Shown here one piece after another: positions 13,982 to 22,947 of a DNA stretch of 24,966 bases; the first letter of the stretch is position 1; every line of letters starts with the position of its first letter. Under the pieces are notes generated by a model, which did not search any database, was not told the DNA's origin, and worked only from the letters and a program-made list of their open reading frames with translations. The position numbers and the translations under genes are program-made. Source of the stretch: an uncultured Bacilli bacterium (GTDB taxonomy: Bacteria; Bacillota_I; Bacilli_A; RF39; UBA660); NCBI GenBank assembly GCA_934098375.1, contig CAKOOC010000018.1, positions 1 to 24,966 on the forward strand, read 5' to 3'.

Positions 13982-14917
13982 ATGACAATCGTATTTAAAG
14001 TTAGTGATAATGTAAAAGAAAAAATGATTGATTACTATTTTGATAAATGTAGAAGTAAAACTCCTCCTTATGCAGTTTTTCAAGCCGATGATGCGGATAC
14101 TATTATTACTTTGTATGAGTCTGGTAAAGTTATGTTTCAAGGAATAAGTGCCGATATTGATGCTAATATTTGGAAAGATTTAGAGAAAAAACTAAATAAT
14201 AGAAATATTGATGAAGAAACTAAAAAAGATGAGAAGAAAGAAAAAGATGTAGAAAAAGATACGAGATTTTTAAATGTGGCGACAATTGGTTCTGATGAAG
14301 TGGGAACGGGAGATTATTTTGGCCCTATTGTTGTTACGGCTTCTTATGTTTCTAAAGAAAATATTCAGTTATTATATGATTTAGGTGTTAAGGATTCTAA
14401 GAAACTTTCTGATGAAAAAATTATCTCTATTGCGCCAGTTATTATAAAAACAATCCCCCACTCAACTTTTATTTTAGATAATAAGTCATATAATGATAGA
14501 CCAACAAATATGAATCAAATTAAAGCAATTTTGCATAATAAAGTACTTTGTGAAATGGTAAAGAAAAATTATGATTATAAGTATGTAGTAGTAGATCAGT
14601 TTTGCTTTCCAAGAAATTATTTTGCTTATATTTCAAAAGCCAAAGAAAAGTTTACGAAAATTACGTTTACTACCAAGGCCGAGGATAAATGTTTATCAGT
14701 AGCAGCTTCTTCCATAATTTGCCGTTATATCTTTTTAAAGGAAATGAAAAAGATTGAAGATAAATATAATATTTTTCTTAAAAAAGGTGCGGGATTAGAA
14801 GTTGATAAACAAGGAGCTATGCTAGTTAGCAGGTATGGAGAAAATATTTTATATGAAATTGCTAAATTGAATTTTAAAAATACAGATAAAATTAAGGCTT
14901 TATTAGAAAAAAATTAA
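13982..14917 (+). CDS. rnhC: ribonuclease HIII
   Basis: Cleaves the RNA strand of RNA-DNA hybrids, clearing R-loops and primers. An N-terminal TBP-like substrate-binding domain (1-70, FKVSDNVKEKMIDYYF ... PPYAVFQADDADTIITLY) is joined by a charged linker (KKDEKKEKDVEKD) to the catalytic domain. The catalytic motif is IGSDEVGTGDYFGP with D105/E106, followed by VKDSKKLSD and VVVDQF with D205. The N-terminal domain separates HIII from HII. The longest frame starts at GTG 13973, but AGGTGG (13971-13976) overlaps it and is well placed for the ATG at 13982, giving 311 residues. Confidence 0.95.
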   Translation: MTIVFKVSDNVKEKMIDYYFDKCRSKTPPYAVFQADDADTIITLYESGKVMFQGISADIDANIWKDLEKKLNNRNIDEETKKDEKKEKDVEKDTRFLNVATIGSDEVGTGDYFGPIVVTASYVSKENIQLLYDLGVKDSKKLSDEKIISIAPVIIKTIPHSTFILDNKSYNDRPTNMNQIKAILHNKVLCEMVKKNYDYKYVVVDQFCFPRNYFAYISKAKEKFTKITFTTKAEDKCLSVAASSIICRYIFLKEMKKIEDKYNIFLKKGAGLEVDKQGAMLVSRYGENILYEIAKLNFKNTDKIKALLEKN

Positions 14918-14937
14918 CGGAAAATGTTTTTTCCGTT
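14916..14937. terminator. bidirectional terminator between rnhC and holA
   Basis: AACGGAAAA (14916-14924) pairs with TTTTCCGTT (14929-14937) around a 4-nt loop, with T or A tracts on both sides. It serves the two convergent transcripts. Confidence 0.85.
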
Positions 14938-14938
14938 T

Positions 14939-15835
14939 TTATATGTTTATAAGAAATATTTTTAGGAGCATATAATTATCGACATTCATGGATTTAATTT
15001 TATAATCTAGATCCGTTAAAGAAATAATAATATTATATAGTTCAGTAAGAGTATAAAGACTTGCTTTATCTCTTGCTAATTTCACACGATATGGATGAAT
15101 ATTTAATTCTTTAGCAATGGTTTCATTAGATTTATTACTTAGTGATTTAACAGCTAAAATGATGCGGTAAGAACTTGCTAGTAAAGCAATAAAAGGAGTA
15201 ACTTCTTCTTTATTCTGAATGAAATCATTTAGTAGTTTACTAGTTTCTTCTTTATTTTTAGTAGTAATAGCGTCACATAATGCAAAGTTTTCTTCGCCAA
15301 TTATTTTACTTCCATAATCGATAATATCTTCTTTAGTAATTTTATTTTTTATAAGTTTTAATTTATCAATTTCACTTAAAATTAAATCGTAATTATTTAA
15401 GTTATAGTCTATCAGTTTATTAACAGCTAAGTAGTCAATCATGACTCCTTCTTTTTTAGCATAGGAATTTATTTTGGATGTAAGCTCACTTGGTTTTAAT
15501 TCATTAATTTCAATAATGGTACCCTTTTCTTTAATTAGTTTATAGATAGTGCTTCTTTTATCGATACTATTTGTTATTAAAATTAATTTAGTAGCAGGAT
15601 TAGGATTTTTTAAATATTTTTCTAGAGGTTTGCTATTTGTGTCGATTTTAAAATTATTTACAATAACAATCTTTTCTTCATTTAATAAACTAAAATAAGA
15701 ACATTCGTCTAAAACATTATCAATATTACTTTCATCATAGTTAATTCTAATAATATTACTTTTTCCGGCAGTAATTTTTTCTACTTCATCATAAGTTAAT
15801 CTTAATGAGAAAATGGATATTAAATAGGTATTCAT
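14939..15835 (-). CDS. holA: DNA polymerase III delta subunit
   Basis: The delta subunit of the clamp loader opens the beta clamp during loading. At 298 residues it is slightly shorter than B. subtilis YqeN (about 350). Recognisable parts are the early segment SYFSLLNEEKIVIVNNF, the RecQ/ATPase-like strand KLILITNSIDKRSTIYKLI, the ELKPSELTSKI switch, and the C-terminal collar region (ENFALCDAITTKNKEETSKLL ... EEVTPFIALLASSYRIIL), all typical of HolA. The N-terminus lacks the usual YLLYGEE-like P-loop remnant. Its ATG overlaps the lepB stop in ATGA, so translation is coupled. Confidence 0.88.
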   Translation of the reverse strand: MNTYLISIFSLRLTYDEVEKITAGKSNIIRINYDESNIDNVLDECSYFSLLNEEKIVIVNNFKIDTNSKPLEKYLKNPNPATKLILITNSIDKRSTIYKLIKEKGTIIEINELKPSELTSKINSYAKKEGVMIDYLAVNKLIDYNLNNYDLILSEIDKLKLIKNKITKEDIIDYGSKIIGEENFALCDAITTKNKEETSKLLNDFIQNKEEVTPFIALLASSYRIILAVKSLSNKSNETIAKELNIHPYRVKLARDKASLYTLTELYNIIISLTDLDYKIKSMNVDNYMLLKIFLINI

Positions 15836-16389
15836 TTTTTTACAATCCCCATTTTACTAAAAGGGAAGATTACTAAATTGGTTTTACCTTCAATTTGATT
15901 TTCGGTTACCGGCCCAATTATACGACTATCTTTAGATATAGCTCTATTATCGCCCATTACAAAGTACTCGTTATCTTGAAGTTTTACCACATCAAAATCT
16001 TCAGTTTTGCTTAGAGAGTATTTATCTTCCATGTATTTGCCATTTATGTATAGTTTACCATCAATATAGGCGATAGTTTCACCTGGCATAGCAATAACTC
16101 TTTTGATAATATAATCACTACCCGCGTTAACGACGATAATATCAAATCTTTTAATTCCTTTTTTAAGACCAATTTTATTTAAGATCATGGTTTCCCCTTC
16201 ACTTAAAGTAGGATCCATACTATTACCATTTACTCTAATGGGTGTTGCAATATAAGTTCTGATAATAATAACAAAAATAATAATAATTATGTAAGGAACA
16301 TAATCCCAAAAGATATCTTTAGTGGCTCTTTTTTGAACGTCTTCTTTTTTATTTTTAGCGGATTTTTTTGTTTTTATTGGTTCTTTCAT
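15832..16389 (-). CDS. lepB: signal peptidase I
   Basis: Membrane serine protease that removes signal peptides from secreted proteins. After a basic cytoplasmic tail there is one membrane segment (YVPYIIIIIFVIIIRTYI). The catalytic Ser57 follows in GNSMDPTLSEGE, the catalytic Lys96 in YIIKRVIAMPGE, and box E is MGDNRAISKDSRIIGPV. The ATG at 16389 has AAGGGA at good spacing, while the ATG six codons upstream (16407) has none, so 185 residues is preferred. It is the first gene of a two-gene transcript with holA, from a consensus promoter. The exported proteins of this window are natural substrates. Confidence 0.95.
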   Translation of the reverse strand: MKEPIKTKKSAKNKKEDVQKRATKDIFWDYVPYIIIIIFVIIIRTYIATPIRVNGNSMDPTLSEGETMILNKIGLKKGIKRFDIIVVNAGSDYIIKRVIAMPGETIAYIDGKLYINGKYMEDKYSLSKTEDFDVVKLQDNEYFVMGDNRAISKDSRIIGPVTENQIEGKTNLVIFPFSKMGIVKK

Positions 16390-16434
16390 AGTCTCATTTC
16401 CCTTCATAATATACTATAAATTTCATATGATTTT

Positions 16435-16463
16435 ATTATACTAATCTCATATTTTTTTGTCAA
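16435..16463 (-). promoter_or_regulatory. consensus sigma-A promoter of lepB-holA
   Basis: TTGACA (16463-16458), a 17-nt spacer and TATAAT (16440-16435) on the minus strand, both perfect. Predicted start near 16428, about 40 nt before the chosen lepB ATG. Confidence 0.88.
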
Positions 16464-16525
16464 TTTAACGAGGACTAAAATTAATGTTTTTAATGGAAAG
16501 TCAATAAATTGCTATAAATTAAAAA

Positions 16526-16544
16526 AAGGCTCTTTTTGAACCTT
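16526..16544 (-). terminator. terminator of the heat-shock operon after dnaJ
   Basis: On the minus strand AAGGTTC (16544-16538) pairs with GAGCCTT (16532-16526) with one wobble pair, followed by seven T. It begins next to the dnaJ stop codon. Confidence 0.75.
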
Positions 16545-16545
16545 C

Positions 16546-17694
16546 TTATAAATATTTATTAAAGTTTTTAAATTCAGAGTCATTATTTAATGTTGTGTCA
16601 TTTAATTCGTTAAATAATGATTTTTGCTGTCTATCTAATTTGGTTGGGATAATTACTTTGGCAATTAAATACATATCACCGGTTTTACCAGATTTAGTAT
16701 CATCAATGCCAGCACCTTTAATTTTAAATTTAGTGCCATTTTGGATGCCACTATCAAAAGTGTAATACATGTTTCCTTTAATAGTAGGAATTTCTTTTCT
16801 AACTCCTAAAACAGCTTCAGTAATAGTTAAAGGAACAGTTAAGTAAATATCCTTACCATCTCTTTGATATAAAGGATGTTCTTTAACGGTAAACTCGATA
16901 TAAACATCACCGTTAGGGCCACCATTGCTTCCTGCATTTCCTTTACCACTCATACGCATTTCATCGCCAGTTTCAATACCACTTGGTACTTTTAAAGTAA
17001 TATTTTTGTCAGTTTTAAGGGTTTTCCTTCCTTTACATGTAGGACAAACAGAAGCAAATTCTTCACCACTACCCTTACAATATGGACAAACTGATTCAGT
17101 TTGAATGACACCTAGAATGGTTCTTTGCTGACTTACGACGCGGCCACGACCATTACAGTGAGAACATTTAGTAGGATTAGTTCCCCCTTTGCCATGACAG
17201 CTTGGACAGTTTTCATCAATACTAATTTTAAATGTTTTTTCACAGCCGTAGATAGCCTCTTCAAATGTTAGTGTGAGTTTTACTAGGATATCAGAGCCTT
17301 TGGCACTTTGTGGTCCTTTACTTCTACTAGAACGACCACCACCCATAAACTGCTCAAAAATACTTCCTAAGTCAAAATCATCAAAGTCAAAGCCACCAAA
17401 ATTACCGCCGGAAAAGCCACCAAAGCCACCGAAACCGCCAGTGCCACCAGCGCCACCAGCGCCAGCATTGTTTTCAAAAGCAGCACTACCAAACTGATCA
17501 TATTGTTTTCTTTTAGTAGGATCACTTAAAATAGAATATGCTTCGGATATTTCTTTAAATTTATCAGCGGCACCAGGATCTTTATTTACATCAGGATGGT
17601 ACTCTTTTGCTTTTTTTCTAAAGGCGCTTTTTATTTCAGCATCAGTTGCCGTTTTACTTACCCCCAAAGTTTCGTATAAATCTTTTTTTGCCAT
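16546..17694 (-). CDS. dnaJ: chaperone DnaJ (Hsp40)
   Basis: Co-chaperone that delivers substrates to DnaK and stimulates its ATPase. The J domain is at 1-70 with HPD at 33-35. A Gly/Phe-rich linker follows (about 77-135), then the zinc-finger region with four CxxCxG repeats (CPSCHGKG, CSHCNGRG, CPYCKGSG, and CPTCKGRK with the last Gly missing), and then the two beta C-terminal substrate-binding domains. The length of 382 is normal. Its ATG overlaps the pepF stop by one base (TAATG), and GTGAGGA inside the end of pepF serves as ribosome-binding site. It is the last gene of the hrcA operon, with pepF between it and dnaK. Confidence 0.98.
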   Translation of the reverse strand: MAKKDLYETLGVSKTATDAEIKSAFRKKAKEYHPDVNKDPGAADKFKEISEAYSILSDPTKRKQYDQFGSAAFENNAGAGGAGGTGGFGGFGGFSGGNFGGFDFDDFDLGSIFEQFMGGGRSSRSKGPQSAKGSDILVKLTLTFEEAIYGCEKTFKISIDENCPSCHGKGGTNPTKCSHCNGRGRVVSQQRTILGVIQTESVCPYCKGSGEEFASVCPTCKGRKTLKTDKNITLKVPSGIETGDEMRMSGKGNAGSNGGPNGDVYIEFTVKEHPLYQRDGKDIYLTVPLTITEAVLGVRKEIPTIKGNMYYTFDSGIQNGTKFKIKGAGIDDTKSGKTGDMYLIAKVIIPTKLDRQQKSLFNELNDTTLNNDSEFKNFNKYL

Positions 17695-19481
17695 TATTCC
17701 TCACTTACCTTATTAAATTCGTCTATTAAGTATTTAAAATAGTCAATAGCATTATTATAAACGTCTTTTTTAGTCATATCAATACCAATGTTTTTTAATA
17801 AATTTATTCCGTAATCAGTATCACCACTAGATAAAAATTTAATATAATCTTTTTTCATTTTTTCATCACCGCTTAAGATTTTAGTGGCAATGTAAGTGGC
17901 AGCAGATGCCCCAGTTGCGTACTGAAATAAATAAAACGGTGAATAATAATGACTTCTTCTTGCCCATAAATATTTAACATTTTCATCTAATTTAACATTA
18001 TTTTGATAATATTTGTTTCTTAAATCATAAATGCAGTTTGATAAAGTAGTTACATCAATTTCTTCTTTATGGTCGATTAATTCATACATTTTATTTTCAA
18101 GTTCACCTTCTAAACAAGCATCAAAAATATTATTTTGTAAAATATCAATAAGATTATAAATCGCCGTTAGTTTTAAATTTTTATCGGTACAATGATGAAA
18201 AATATAACTTGATAATATTATTTCATTCGTTAATGATGCTACTTCTGCAACAAAAATATCATTTTGATAATTATGTTTATCATTGTTTTTTTCACTTAAA
18301 TAAAAGTTTACAGCATGACCTAGTTCATGAGCAATAGTACTTACATCGGTAAATTTACCATGAAAACTAGTTAGTACTTTAGGTGAATCAGGATAATTAC
18401 TTATACTATAAGCACCTGATTTTTTACCTTTATAAGAACCATAATCAATCCATCTATCAGTAAATGCTTTCTTTATGATATTGTTATACTCTTCTCCATA
18501 TATTTTGGTTGCTTCGATGATTAACATTTGGGCATCTTCAATGGAAAAAGTTAGAGTTGATGGTAAAAATTCCGTTTGTAAATCATAAAATTCTAAGGTT
18601 TCTAAGCCAATATTTTCTTTTAATAACTGCAAATAAGAGCCAAAAACATCTAATCTTTTATGCACTACTTTGTATAAATTATCAATCACTTCTTTAGGTA
18701 TATTTGATGAAAACAACTGCATATCTAAAGTACTAGAGAAGTTTTTAATATTCGCCATTGTACTAACACTTTTCATATTTGTTATTAATAATTCAGCAAA
18801 AATATTACTAAATTCTTTTAATTTGTTAGTTAAAAGATTATAACATTCTTTTCTAGTTTTACGATTACGGTTAGTCATAATATGACGATAGTTATTATTA
18901 GTTAAAGTTACCATTTCGCCATCAACTTTTAAAGTACCATAATTTAAAGTACTATCAGTAAGCATGCTACTTATTTTATCAAAAACACTAGTACTAGCAG
19001 TTAATTTAGAAAAGATTAATTCTTCGTTTTTACTTAAACTGTGTTCTTTTCCTCTTAAAATGTTTGAAATAGTAAACTTATATTTTGCTAATTTTTTATC
19101 TTTTAAATACTTATTTATTAAACTTTTTTTACCTCGAAGAATTTCTGGACAAATAAAAGAAGATAACGTTATAAATTCACTATAAAGACTTAAAATCTCA
19201 TTTAAATGTAAAGAGTTTTCTTCAGAAAAAAGATTTTCATCATATTTCAAAAAAGCATAGACATAGAGTTTTGAGCATCTAGTTTCTAAGTCATAGTAAG
19301 TTTCTAATGTATTATAAAAAGTGGTTTCACTATCTAATATTTTGTCATTAAATTCGGTTATTTTATGAATATCTTTTTTTAATGATTTATATTCTTTTTT
19401 CCATTCTTCATAATTTTTAAAACGATCAGTTAAATCCCAAGTGTATTCTTTTTCAACGTCTTCTCTTCTTTTATATTCCAT
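17694..19481 (-). CDS. pepF: oligoendopeptidase F (M3 family metallopeptidase)
   Basis: Zinc metallopeptidase that cleaves short peptides in the cytosol. The zinc motif HELGH puts H385, E386 and H389 at the active site; the downstream Glu ligand is in the DIFVAEVASLTNEII segment. The N-terminal oligopeptidase F helical domain (RRSKxE-like opening YKRREDVEKEYTWDLTDRF) and the C-terminal YYSPFYLFQYATGASAATYIA are typical of PepF. The length of 595 is normal. There is a good GAGG site before the ATG. It lies 47 bp behind dnaK, across a strong hairpin, and overlaps dnaJ by one base, so it belongs to the heat-shock operon but may be made at lower level than dnaK. This position between dnaK and dnaJ is unusual. 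Confidence 0.95.
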   Translation of the reverse strand: MEYKRREDVEKEYTWDLTDRFKNYEEWKKEYKSLKKDIHKITEFNDKILDSETTFYNTLETYYDLETRCSKLYVYAFLKYDENLFSEENSLHLNEILSLYSEFITLSSFICPEILRGKKSLINKYLKDKKLAKYKFTISNILRGKEHSLSKNEELIFSKLTASTSVFDKISSMLTDSTLNYGTLKVDGEMVTLTNNNYRHIMTNRNRKTRKECYNLLTNKLKEFSNIFAELLITNMKSVSTMANIKNFSSTLDMQLFSSNIPKEVIDNLYKVVHKRLDVFGSYLQLLKENIGLETLEFYDLQTEFLPSTLTFSIEDAQMLIIEATKIYGEEYNNIIKKAFTDRWIDYGSYKGKKSGAYSISNYPDSPKVLTSFHGKFTDVSTIAHELGHAVNFYLSEKNNDKHNYQNDIFVAEVASLTNEIILSSYIFHHCTDKNLKLTAIYNLIDILQNNIFDACLEGELENKMYELIDHKEEIDVTTLSNCIYDLRNKYYQNNVKLDENVKYLWARRSHYYSPFYLFQYATGASAATYIATKILSGDEKMKKDYIKFLSSGDTDYGINLLKNIGIDMTKKDVYNNAIDYFKYLIDEFNKVSEE

Positions 19482-19499
19482 AATTACCTCATATTTCTA

Positions 19500-19525
19500 A
19501 AAAGTTCTAGTCACCTAGAACTTTT
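19500..19525 (-). terminator. hairpin/attenuator between dnaK and pepF
   Basis: AAAAGTTCTAG (19500-19510) and CTAGAACTTTT (19515-19525) form a perfect 11-bp stem with a 4-nt loop. On the minus strand it ends in only five T, and pepF starts soon after. It probably works as a partial terminator and/or stabilises the 3' end of the upstream hrcA-grpE-dnaK message. Confidence 0.75.
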
Positions 19526-19528
19526 TTA

Positions 19529-21340
19529 TTATTTATTTACAAATTCAGCTTCTTCGGCTTTTGGTTCTTCGCTGCCACCAGCATTATTGTTATTAGCGTT
19601 TGCTTTAGCAGCTTCTTCATAAACTTTAGTCGCTAGACTCATAGCTTTTTCATTTAGTGCTTTTGTCTTTTCTTTGATTTCATCTGTATTGTTTCCTTCT
19701 AAAGATTTTTTAAGTTCTTCAATTAGTTTTTCTGTATCTTTCTTTTCATCTTCAGATACTTTTTCGCCTAAATCTTTAAGGGCTTTTTCAGTAGCAAAGA
19801 TAGTTTGATCAGCTTCATTTCTAGCATCTGCTTCAGCACGACGTTTTTCATCAGCTTCTTTGTTTGCCTCAGCATCTTTCATCATACGATCAATTTCTTC
19901 ATCAGTTAAATTAGTGTTTGAAGTAATTGTAATAGATTGTTCTTTATTAGTTCCTAAGTCTTTAGCTTTAACATTAACGATACCATTAGCATCAATATCA
20001 AAGGTTACTTCAATTTGTGGAACTCCTCTTGGAGCTGGAGGAATATTACCTAATTGGAATCTTCCTAAAGTTTTATTATCGGCAGCCATTTGTCTTTCAC
20101 CTTGTAAGACATGAATATCAACAGCTGGTTGATTATCAGCAGCAGTTGAGAATACTTGACTCTTACTTGTTGGAATAGTGGTGTTTCTAGGAATTAAAAC
20201 AGTCATAACATCACCTAAAGTTTCAATTCCAAGTGATAGAGGTGTTACGTCTAATAATACTAAATCGTTAACTTCACCTGTTAATACACCACCTTGAATA
20301 GCAGCACCCATAGCAACAACTTCATCAGGGTTTACAGATTTATTTGGTTCTTTACCTAATTCTTTTTTAACTAGTTCTTGAATATATGGGATTCTTGTTG
20401 AACCACCTACTAGGATAACTTCATCAATATCTTTATTGGTAAGATTTGCATCTTTTAAGGCTTTTCTTACTGGTTCTAAAGTTGAATCGAATAAGTCACG
20501 ACATAAATCTTCAAATTTTGCTTTTGTTAGGTTAATATCCATATGAACTGGGCCTTCAGATGTTTGAGAAATGAATGGTAAGTTAATATTAGTTGTGCTC
20601 ATACCACTTAAGTCTTTTTTAGCTTTTTCGGCAGCATCTTTAACTCTTTGCATTGCCATTTTATCTTTTGATAAATCAATGCCAGATTCTTTTTTGAATT
20701 CAGAAACTAAATAGTCCATAACACATTTATCGAAGTCATCGCCACCTAAATGGTTGTTACCACTAGTTGATTTAACTTCAAAGACACCATCACCAAGTTC
20801 TAGAACTGATACATCAAATGTACCACCACCTAAATCGTAAACTAAGATGGTTTCTTGTTTGTCTTGTTTATCTAAACCGTAAGCAAGAGAAGCAGCAGTT
20901 GGTTCATTAATAATTCTTTCTACTTCTAAGCCGGCAATTTTACCAGCGTTTTTAGTAGCTTGTCTTTGAGCATCGTTAAAGTAAGCAGGAACAGTAATAA
21001 CAGCTTTAGTTACTGGTTCACCTAAATAACTTTCAGCATCTTTTTTTAGTTTCATTAGAATTTTAGCAGATATTTCTTCAGGAGTATATTTCTTTCCTTC
21101 AGCTTCTACTTTTTCACTAGTACCCATTAATCTTTTAATAGAACTAATGGTATTTTCGGGATTAGTTACAGCTTGTCTTTTAGCAGTAACACCTACTAAT
21201 TCTTCTCCTTTTTTAAACGCTACTACACTAGGAGTTGTACGGTCTCCTTCAGGGTTAACAATAACCTTTGGTTCGCCACCTTCTAATACAGCAACACATG
21301 AATTGGTTGTACCTAAATCGATACCTATAATTTTACTCAT
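19529..21340 (-). CDS. dnaK: chaperone DnaK (Hsp70)
   Basis: ATP-dependent chaperone. The nucleotide-binding domain (1-360) starts IIGIDLGTTNSCVAVLEGG and has the phosphate-2 motif VYDLGGGTFDVSVLELG and VGGSTRIPYIQELV. The linker VLLDVTPLSLGIETLG leads to the substrate-binding beta domain and helical lid. The lid carries a Glu/Lys-rich stretch, then a short disordered tail with four Asn and an acidic end (EEPKAEEAEFVNK). At 603 residues it is of the Gram-positive type, lacking the extra segment of the nucleotide-binding domain found in Gram-negative DnaK. AAAGGA precedes the ATG. It follows grpE by 37 bp. Confidence 0.99.
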   Translation of the reverse strand: MSKIIGIDLGTTNSCVAVLEGGEPKVIVNPEGDRTTPSVVAFKKGEELVGVTAKRQAVTNPENTISSIKRLMGTSEKVEAEGKKYTPEEISAKILMKLKKDAESYLGEPVTKAVITVPAYFNDAQRQATKNAGKIAGLEVERIINEPTAASLAYGLDKQDKQETILVYDLGGGTFDVSVLELGDGVFEVKSTSGNNHLGGDDFDKCVMDYLVSEFKKESGIDLSKDKMAMQRVKDAAEKAKKDLSGMSTTNINLPFISQTSEGPVHMDINLTKAKFEDLCRDLFDSTLEPVRKALKDANLTNKDIDEVILVGGSTRIPYIQELVKKELGKEPNKSVNPDEVVAMGAAIQGGVLTGEVNDLVLLDVTPLSLGIETLGDVMTVLIPRNTTIPTSKSQVFSTAADNQPAVDIHVLQGERQMAADNKTLGRFQLGNIPPAPRGVPQIEVTFDIDANGIVNVKAKDLGTNKEQSITITSNTNLTDEEIDRMMKDAEANKEADEKRRAEADARNEADQTIFATEKALKDLGEKVSEDEKKDTEKLIEELKKSLEGNNTDEIKEKTKALNEKAMSLATKVYEEAAKANANNNNAGGSEEPKAEEAEFVNK

Positions 21341-21377
21341 AATATCATTCCTTTCTTTTATTTATTTAAAGAGTAAA

Positions 21378-21875
21378 TTATTCATTAACTTTGACCATAG
21401 CTGGTCTTATAACTTTATCTTTATACATATAACCTTTTTGTAATACTTCTAGAACAACACCGGATGGTTTGCTTTCATCTTTTTCAGTTAGCACAGCTTG
21501 ATGGTAATTGGGATCAAATTCGATACCACTTGCTTCAATTTCTTTAACATCTAATTTATTTAAAATATTAATTAGATTGCCATAAATCATTTTAAAGCCT
21601 TCTAAAAATTTACTAACCTCATCAGATAAATCATCATTATCCATTTTGATTGCTCTTTCAAAGTTATCTATTACAGGAAGTAATTCACTAACCAAATCCT
21701 CGTTAGCATATTTAAGCAAATTGGAAGTTTCTTCTTCTTTTCTTTTTTTGTAGTTAATCATTTCCGCTTGAATACGCATATTTTTTTCTTTTTCTTTTTG
21801 TAATTCTTCTTTTAAGAATTCTTCTTTTTTGTTTATTTCTTCTTTTTGATTTTTATGTTTTTCTTCTTTTTCCAT
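21378..21875 (-). CDS. grpE: nucleotide exchange factor GrpE
   Basis: Dimeric exchange factor that releases ADP from DnaK. An N-terminal charged coiled coil (about 1-60, rich in Glu and Lys) leads into AEMINYKKRKEEE, LLPVIDNFERAI and GFKMIYGNLINILNKL. It ends with the beta domain containing GIEFDPNYHQAV and VLQKGYMYKDKVIRPAMVKV, the family's signature. The longest frame uses a GTG (21884) overlapping the hrcA stop, but AAAGGTG is optimally placed for the ATG at 21875, giving 165 residues. The ribosome-binding site lies in the last codons of hrcA, so translation is coupled. Confidence 0.97.
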   Translation of the reverse strand: MEKEEKHKNQKEEINKKEEFLKEELQKEKEKNMRIQAEMINYKKRKEEETSNLLKYANEDLVSELLPVIDNFERAIKMDNDDLSDEVSKFLEGFKMIYGNLINILNKLDVKEIEASGIEFDPNYHQAVLTEKDESKPSGVVLEVLQKGYMYKDKVIRPAMVKVNE

Positions 21876-21880
21876 AACAC

Positions 21881-22870
21881 TCACCTTTCTATGTAACCTT
21901 TTAAGTAATTAAGTAATGTTACAACTTTATCGTATTCCATTCTTTTTGGACCGATGATGGCGATGGTACCTTCTTCACCGTCAACATTATAACTAGTTTT
22001 AATTACAGTTACATTGGGATCAAATTCGTTTTCTTCACCAATATATATATTTATTTTTTCATCACTTGTTTCAATTTTTTTAATTAAATCAATATTTTCT
22101 AATTTACTAATCATATTTTTGATTTTATCCGGTTCATCATATTCCGGCTGTTTTAAAATATTGGTTTTTCCTCCGAAGAAAACGTCGCTTTGTTTTACTG
22201 TAAAATCATTAAATGCTTCATAGAAGAAATTCATTATGCTTTCATATTGTTTAACTCTTTTAGCAATAATAGGTTTAATTTCATATTCTAATTTAGCACT
22301 TATTTCTGATAGTTTAGTTCCAATTAAGGATTTATTAATTAACTCACTGGTTTTTACTAATTCATCTAAACTAATGTTTTCAGGAATAGTAGTACTTTTA
22401 TTTTCAACATGACCGGTGTTAGTAACAACTACGGCAACAATTTTTCTTTCATCGATAGGGATTATGCTTACTTGTTTTAAAGTATTGTTAGCACTTTCTT
22501 TTCCTAAAACGATGCTGGTGTAACTTGTGATATCACTGATGATTTCCATACATTTAACAATGGTATCACTTAAACTTAAATCACGATTATTTAAAATAGT
22601 TTGAAGTTTTAAAACATCATCACCAGTTATTTCTCTAGGTTTCATAAGATTATCTACATAGTATTTGTAACCTTCTTCACTAGGAACTCGTCCACTTGAA
22701 GTATGAGTTTTTTCTAGATAACCTAGTCCTTCTAAATAAGCCATATCATTTCTAATCGTTGCACTGGAACACTTTAGTTTTTTTACTAAAGATTTTGAAC
22801 CTACAGGTTTAACAGTTTTAATATAATTTTCTACTATTAACTTAAGTAATTCTTTTTGACGATTATTCAA
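21881..22870 (-). CDS. hrcA: heat-inducible transcription repressor HrcA
   Basis: Repressor that binds CIRCE operators and is stabilised by GroEL, so it loses activity when GroEL is occupied by misfolded protein. The N-terminal winged helix has NNRQKELLKLIVENYIKTVKPVGSKSL and then CSSATIRNDMAYLEGLGYLEKTHTSSGRVPSEEGYKYYVD, the hallmark of HrcA. The C-terminal GAF-like dimerisation part contains IAIIGPKRMEYDKVVTLL. Three in-frame starts compete (GTG 22879, ATG 22876, TTG 22870); AAGGAAG is too close to the first two and well placed for the TTG, which gives 329 residues. The stop is TGA. It is the first gene of the operon and is under its own operators. Confidence 0.96.
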   Translation of the reverse strand: MNNRQKELLKLIVENYIKTVKPVGSKSLVKKLKCSSATIRNDMAYLEGLGYLEKTHTSSGRVPSEEGYKYYVDNLMKPREITGDDVLKLQTILNNRDLSLSDTIVKCMEIISDITSYTSIVLGKESANNTLKQVSIIPIDERKIVAVVVTNTGHVENKSTTIPENISLDELVKTSELINKSLIGTKLSEISAKLEYEIKPIIAKRVKQYESIMNFFYEAFNDFTVKQSDVFFGGKTNILKQPEYDEPDKIKNMISKLENIDLIKKIETSDEKINIYIGEENEFDPNVTVIKTSYNVDGEEGTIAIIGPKRMEYDKVVTLLNYLKGYIER

Positions 22871-22888
22871 GATCATCACTTCCTTGTA

Positions 22889-22914
22889 TTAGCACTCTTC
22901 TTCTTTAGTGCTAA
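22889..22914. promoter_or_regulatory. CIRCE operator 1, short spacing
   Basis: TTAGCACT (22889-22896) and AGTGCTAA (22907-22914) are perfect inverted arms with 10 nt between them; the consensus CIRCE has 11. The ninth arm bases do not pair (C on the left, T on the right). It covers the predicted transcription start and lies between promoter and hrcA. HrcA binding here would block initiation or escape. Confidence 0.85.
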
Positions 22915-22918
22915 TATC

Positions 22919-22947
22919 ATTATAATATTATGCTTAGCACTTGTCAA
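22919..22947 (-). promoter_or_regulatory. consensus sigma-A promoter of the hrcA operon
   Basis: TTGACA (22947-22942), a 17-nt spacer and TATAAT (22924-22919) on the minus strand, all at consensus. The -35 hexamer lies between the arms of CIRCE 2 and the start site falls within CIRCE 1. Confidence 0.93.

Noticed and set aside
13910..14140. A 76-codon minus-strand frame across the start of rnhC
   Set aside because: It overlaps the rnhC N-terminal domain, has no ribosome-binding site and resembles no protein.
17273..17497. Proline-rich frame on the plus strand
   Set aside because: It is the antisense image of the Gly/Phe-rich linker of dnaJ; the composition is explained by complementing glycine codons.
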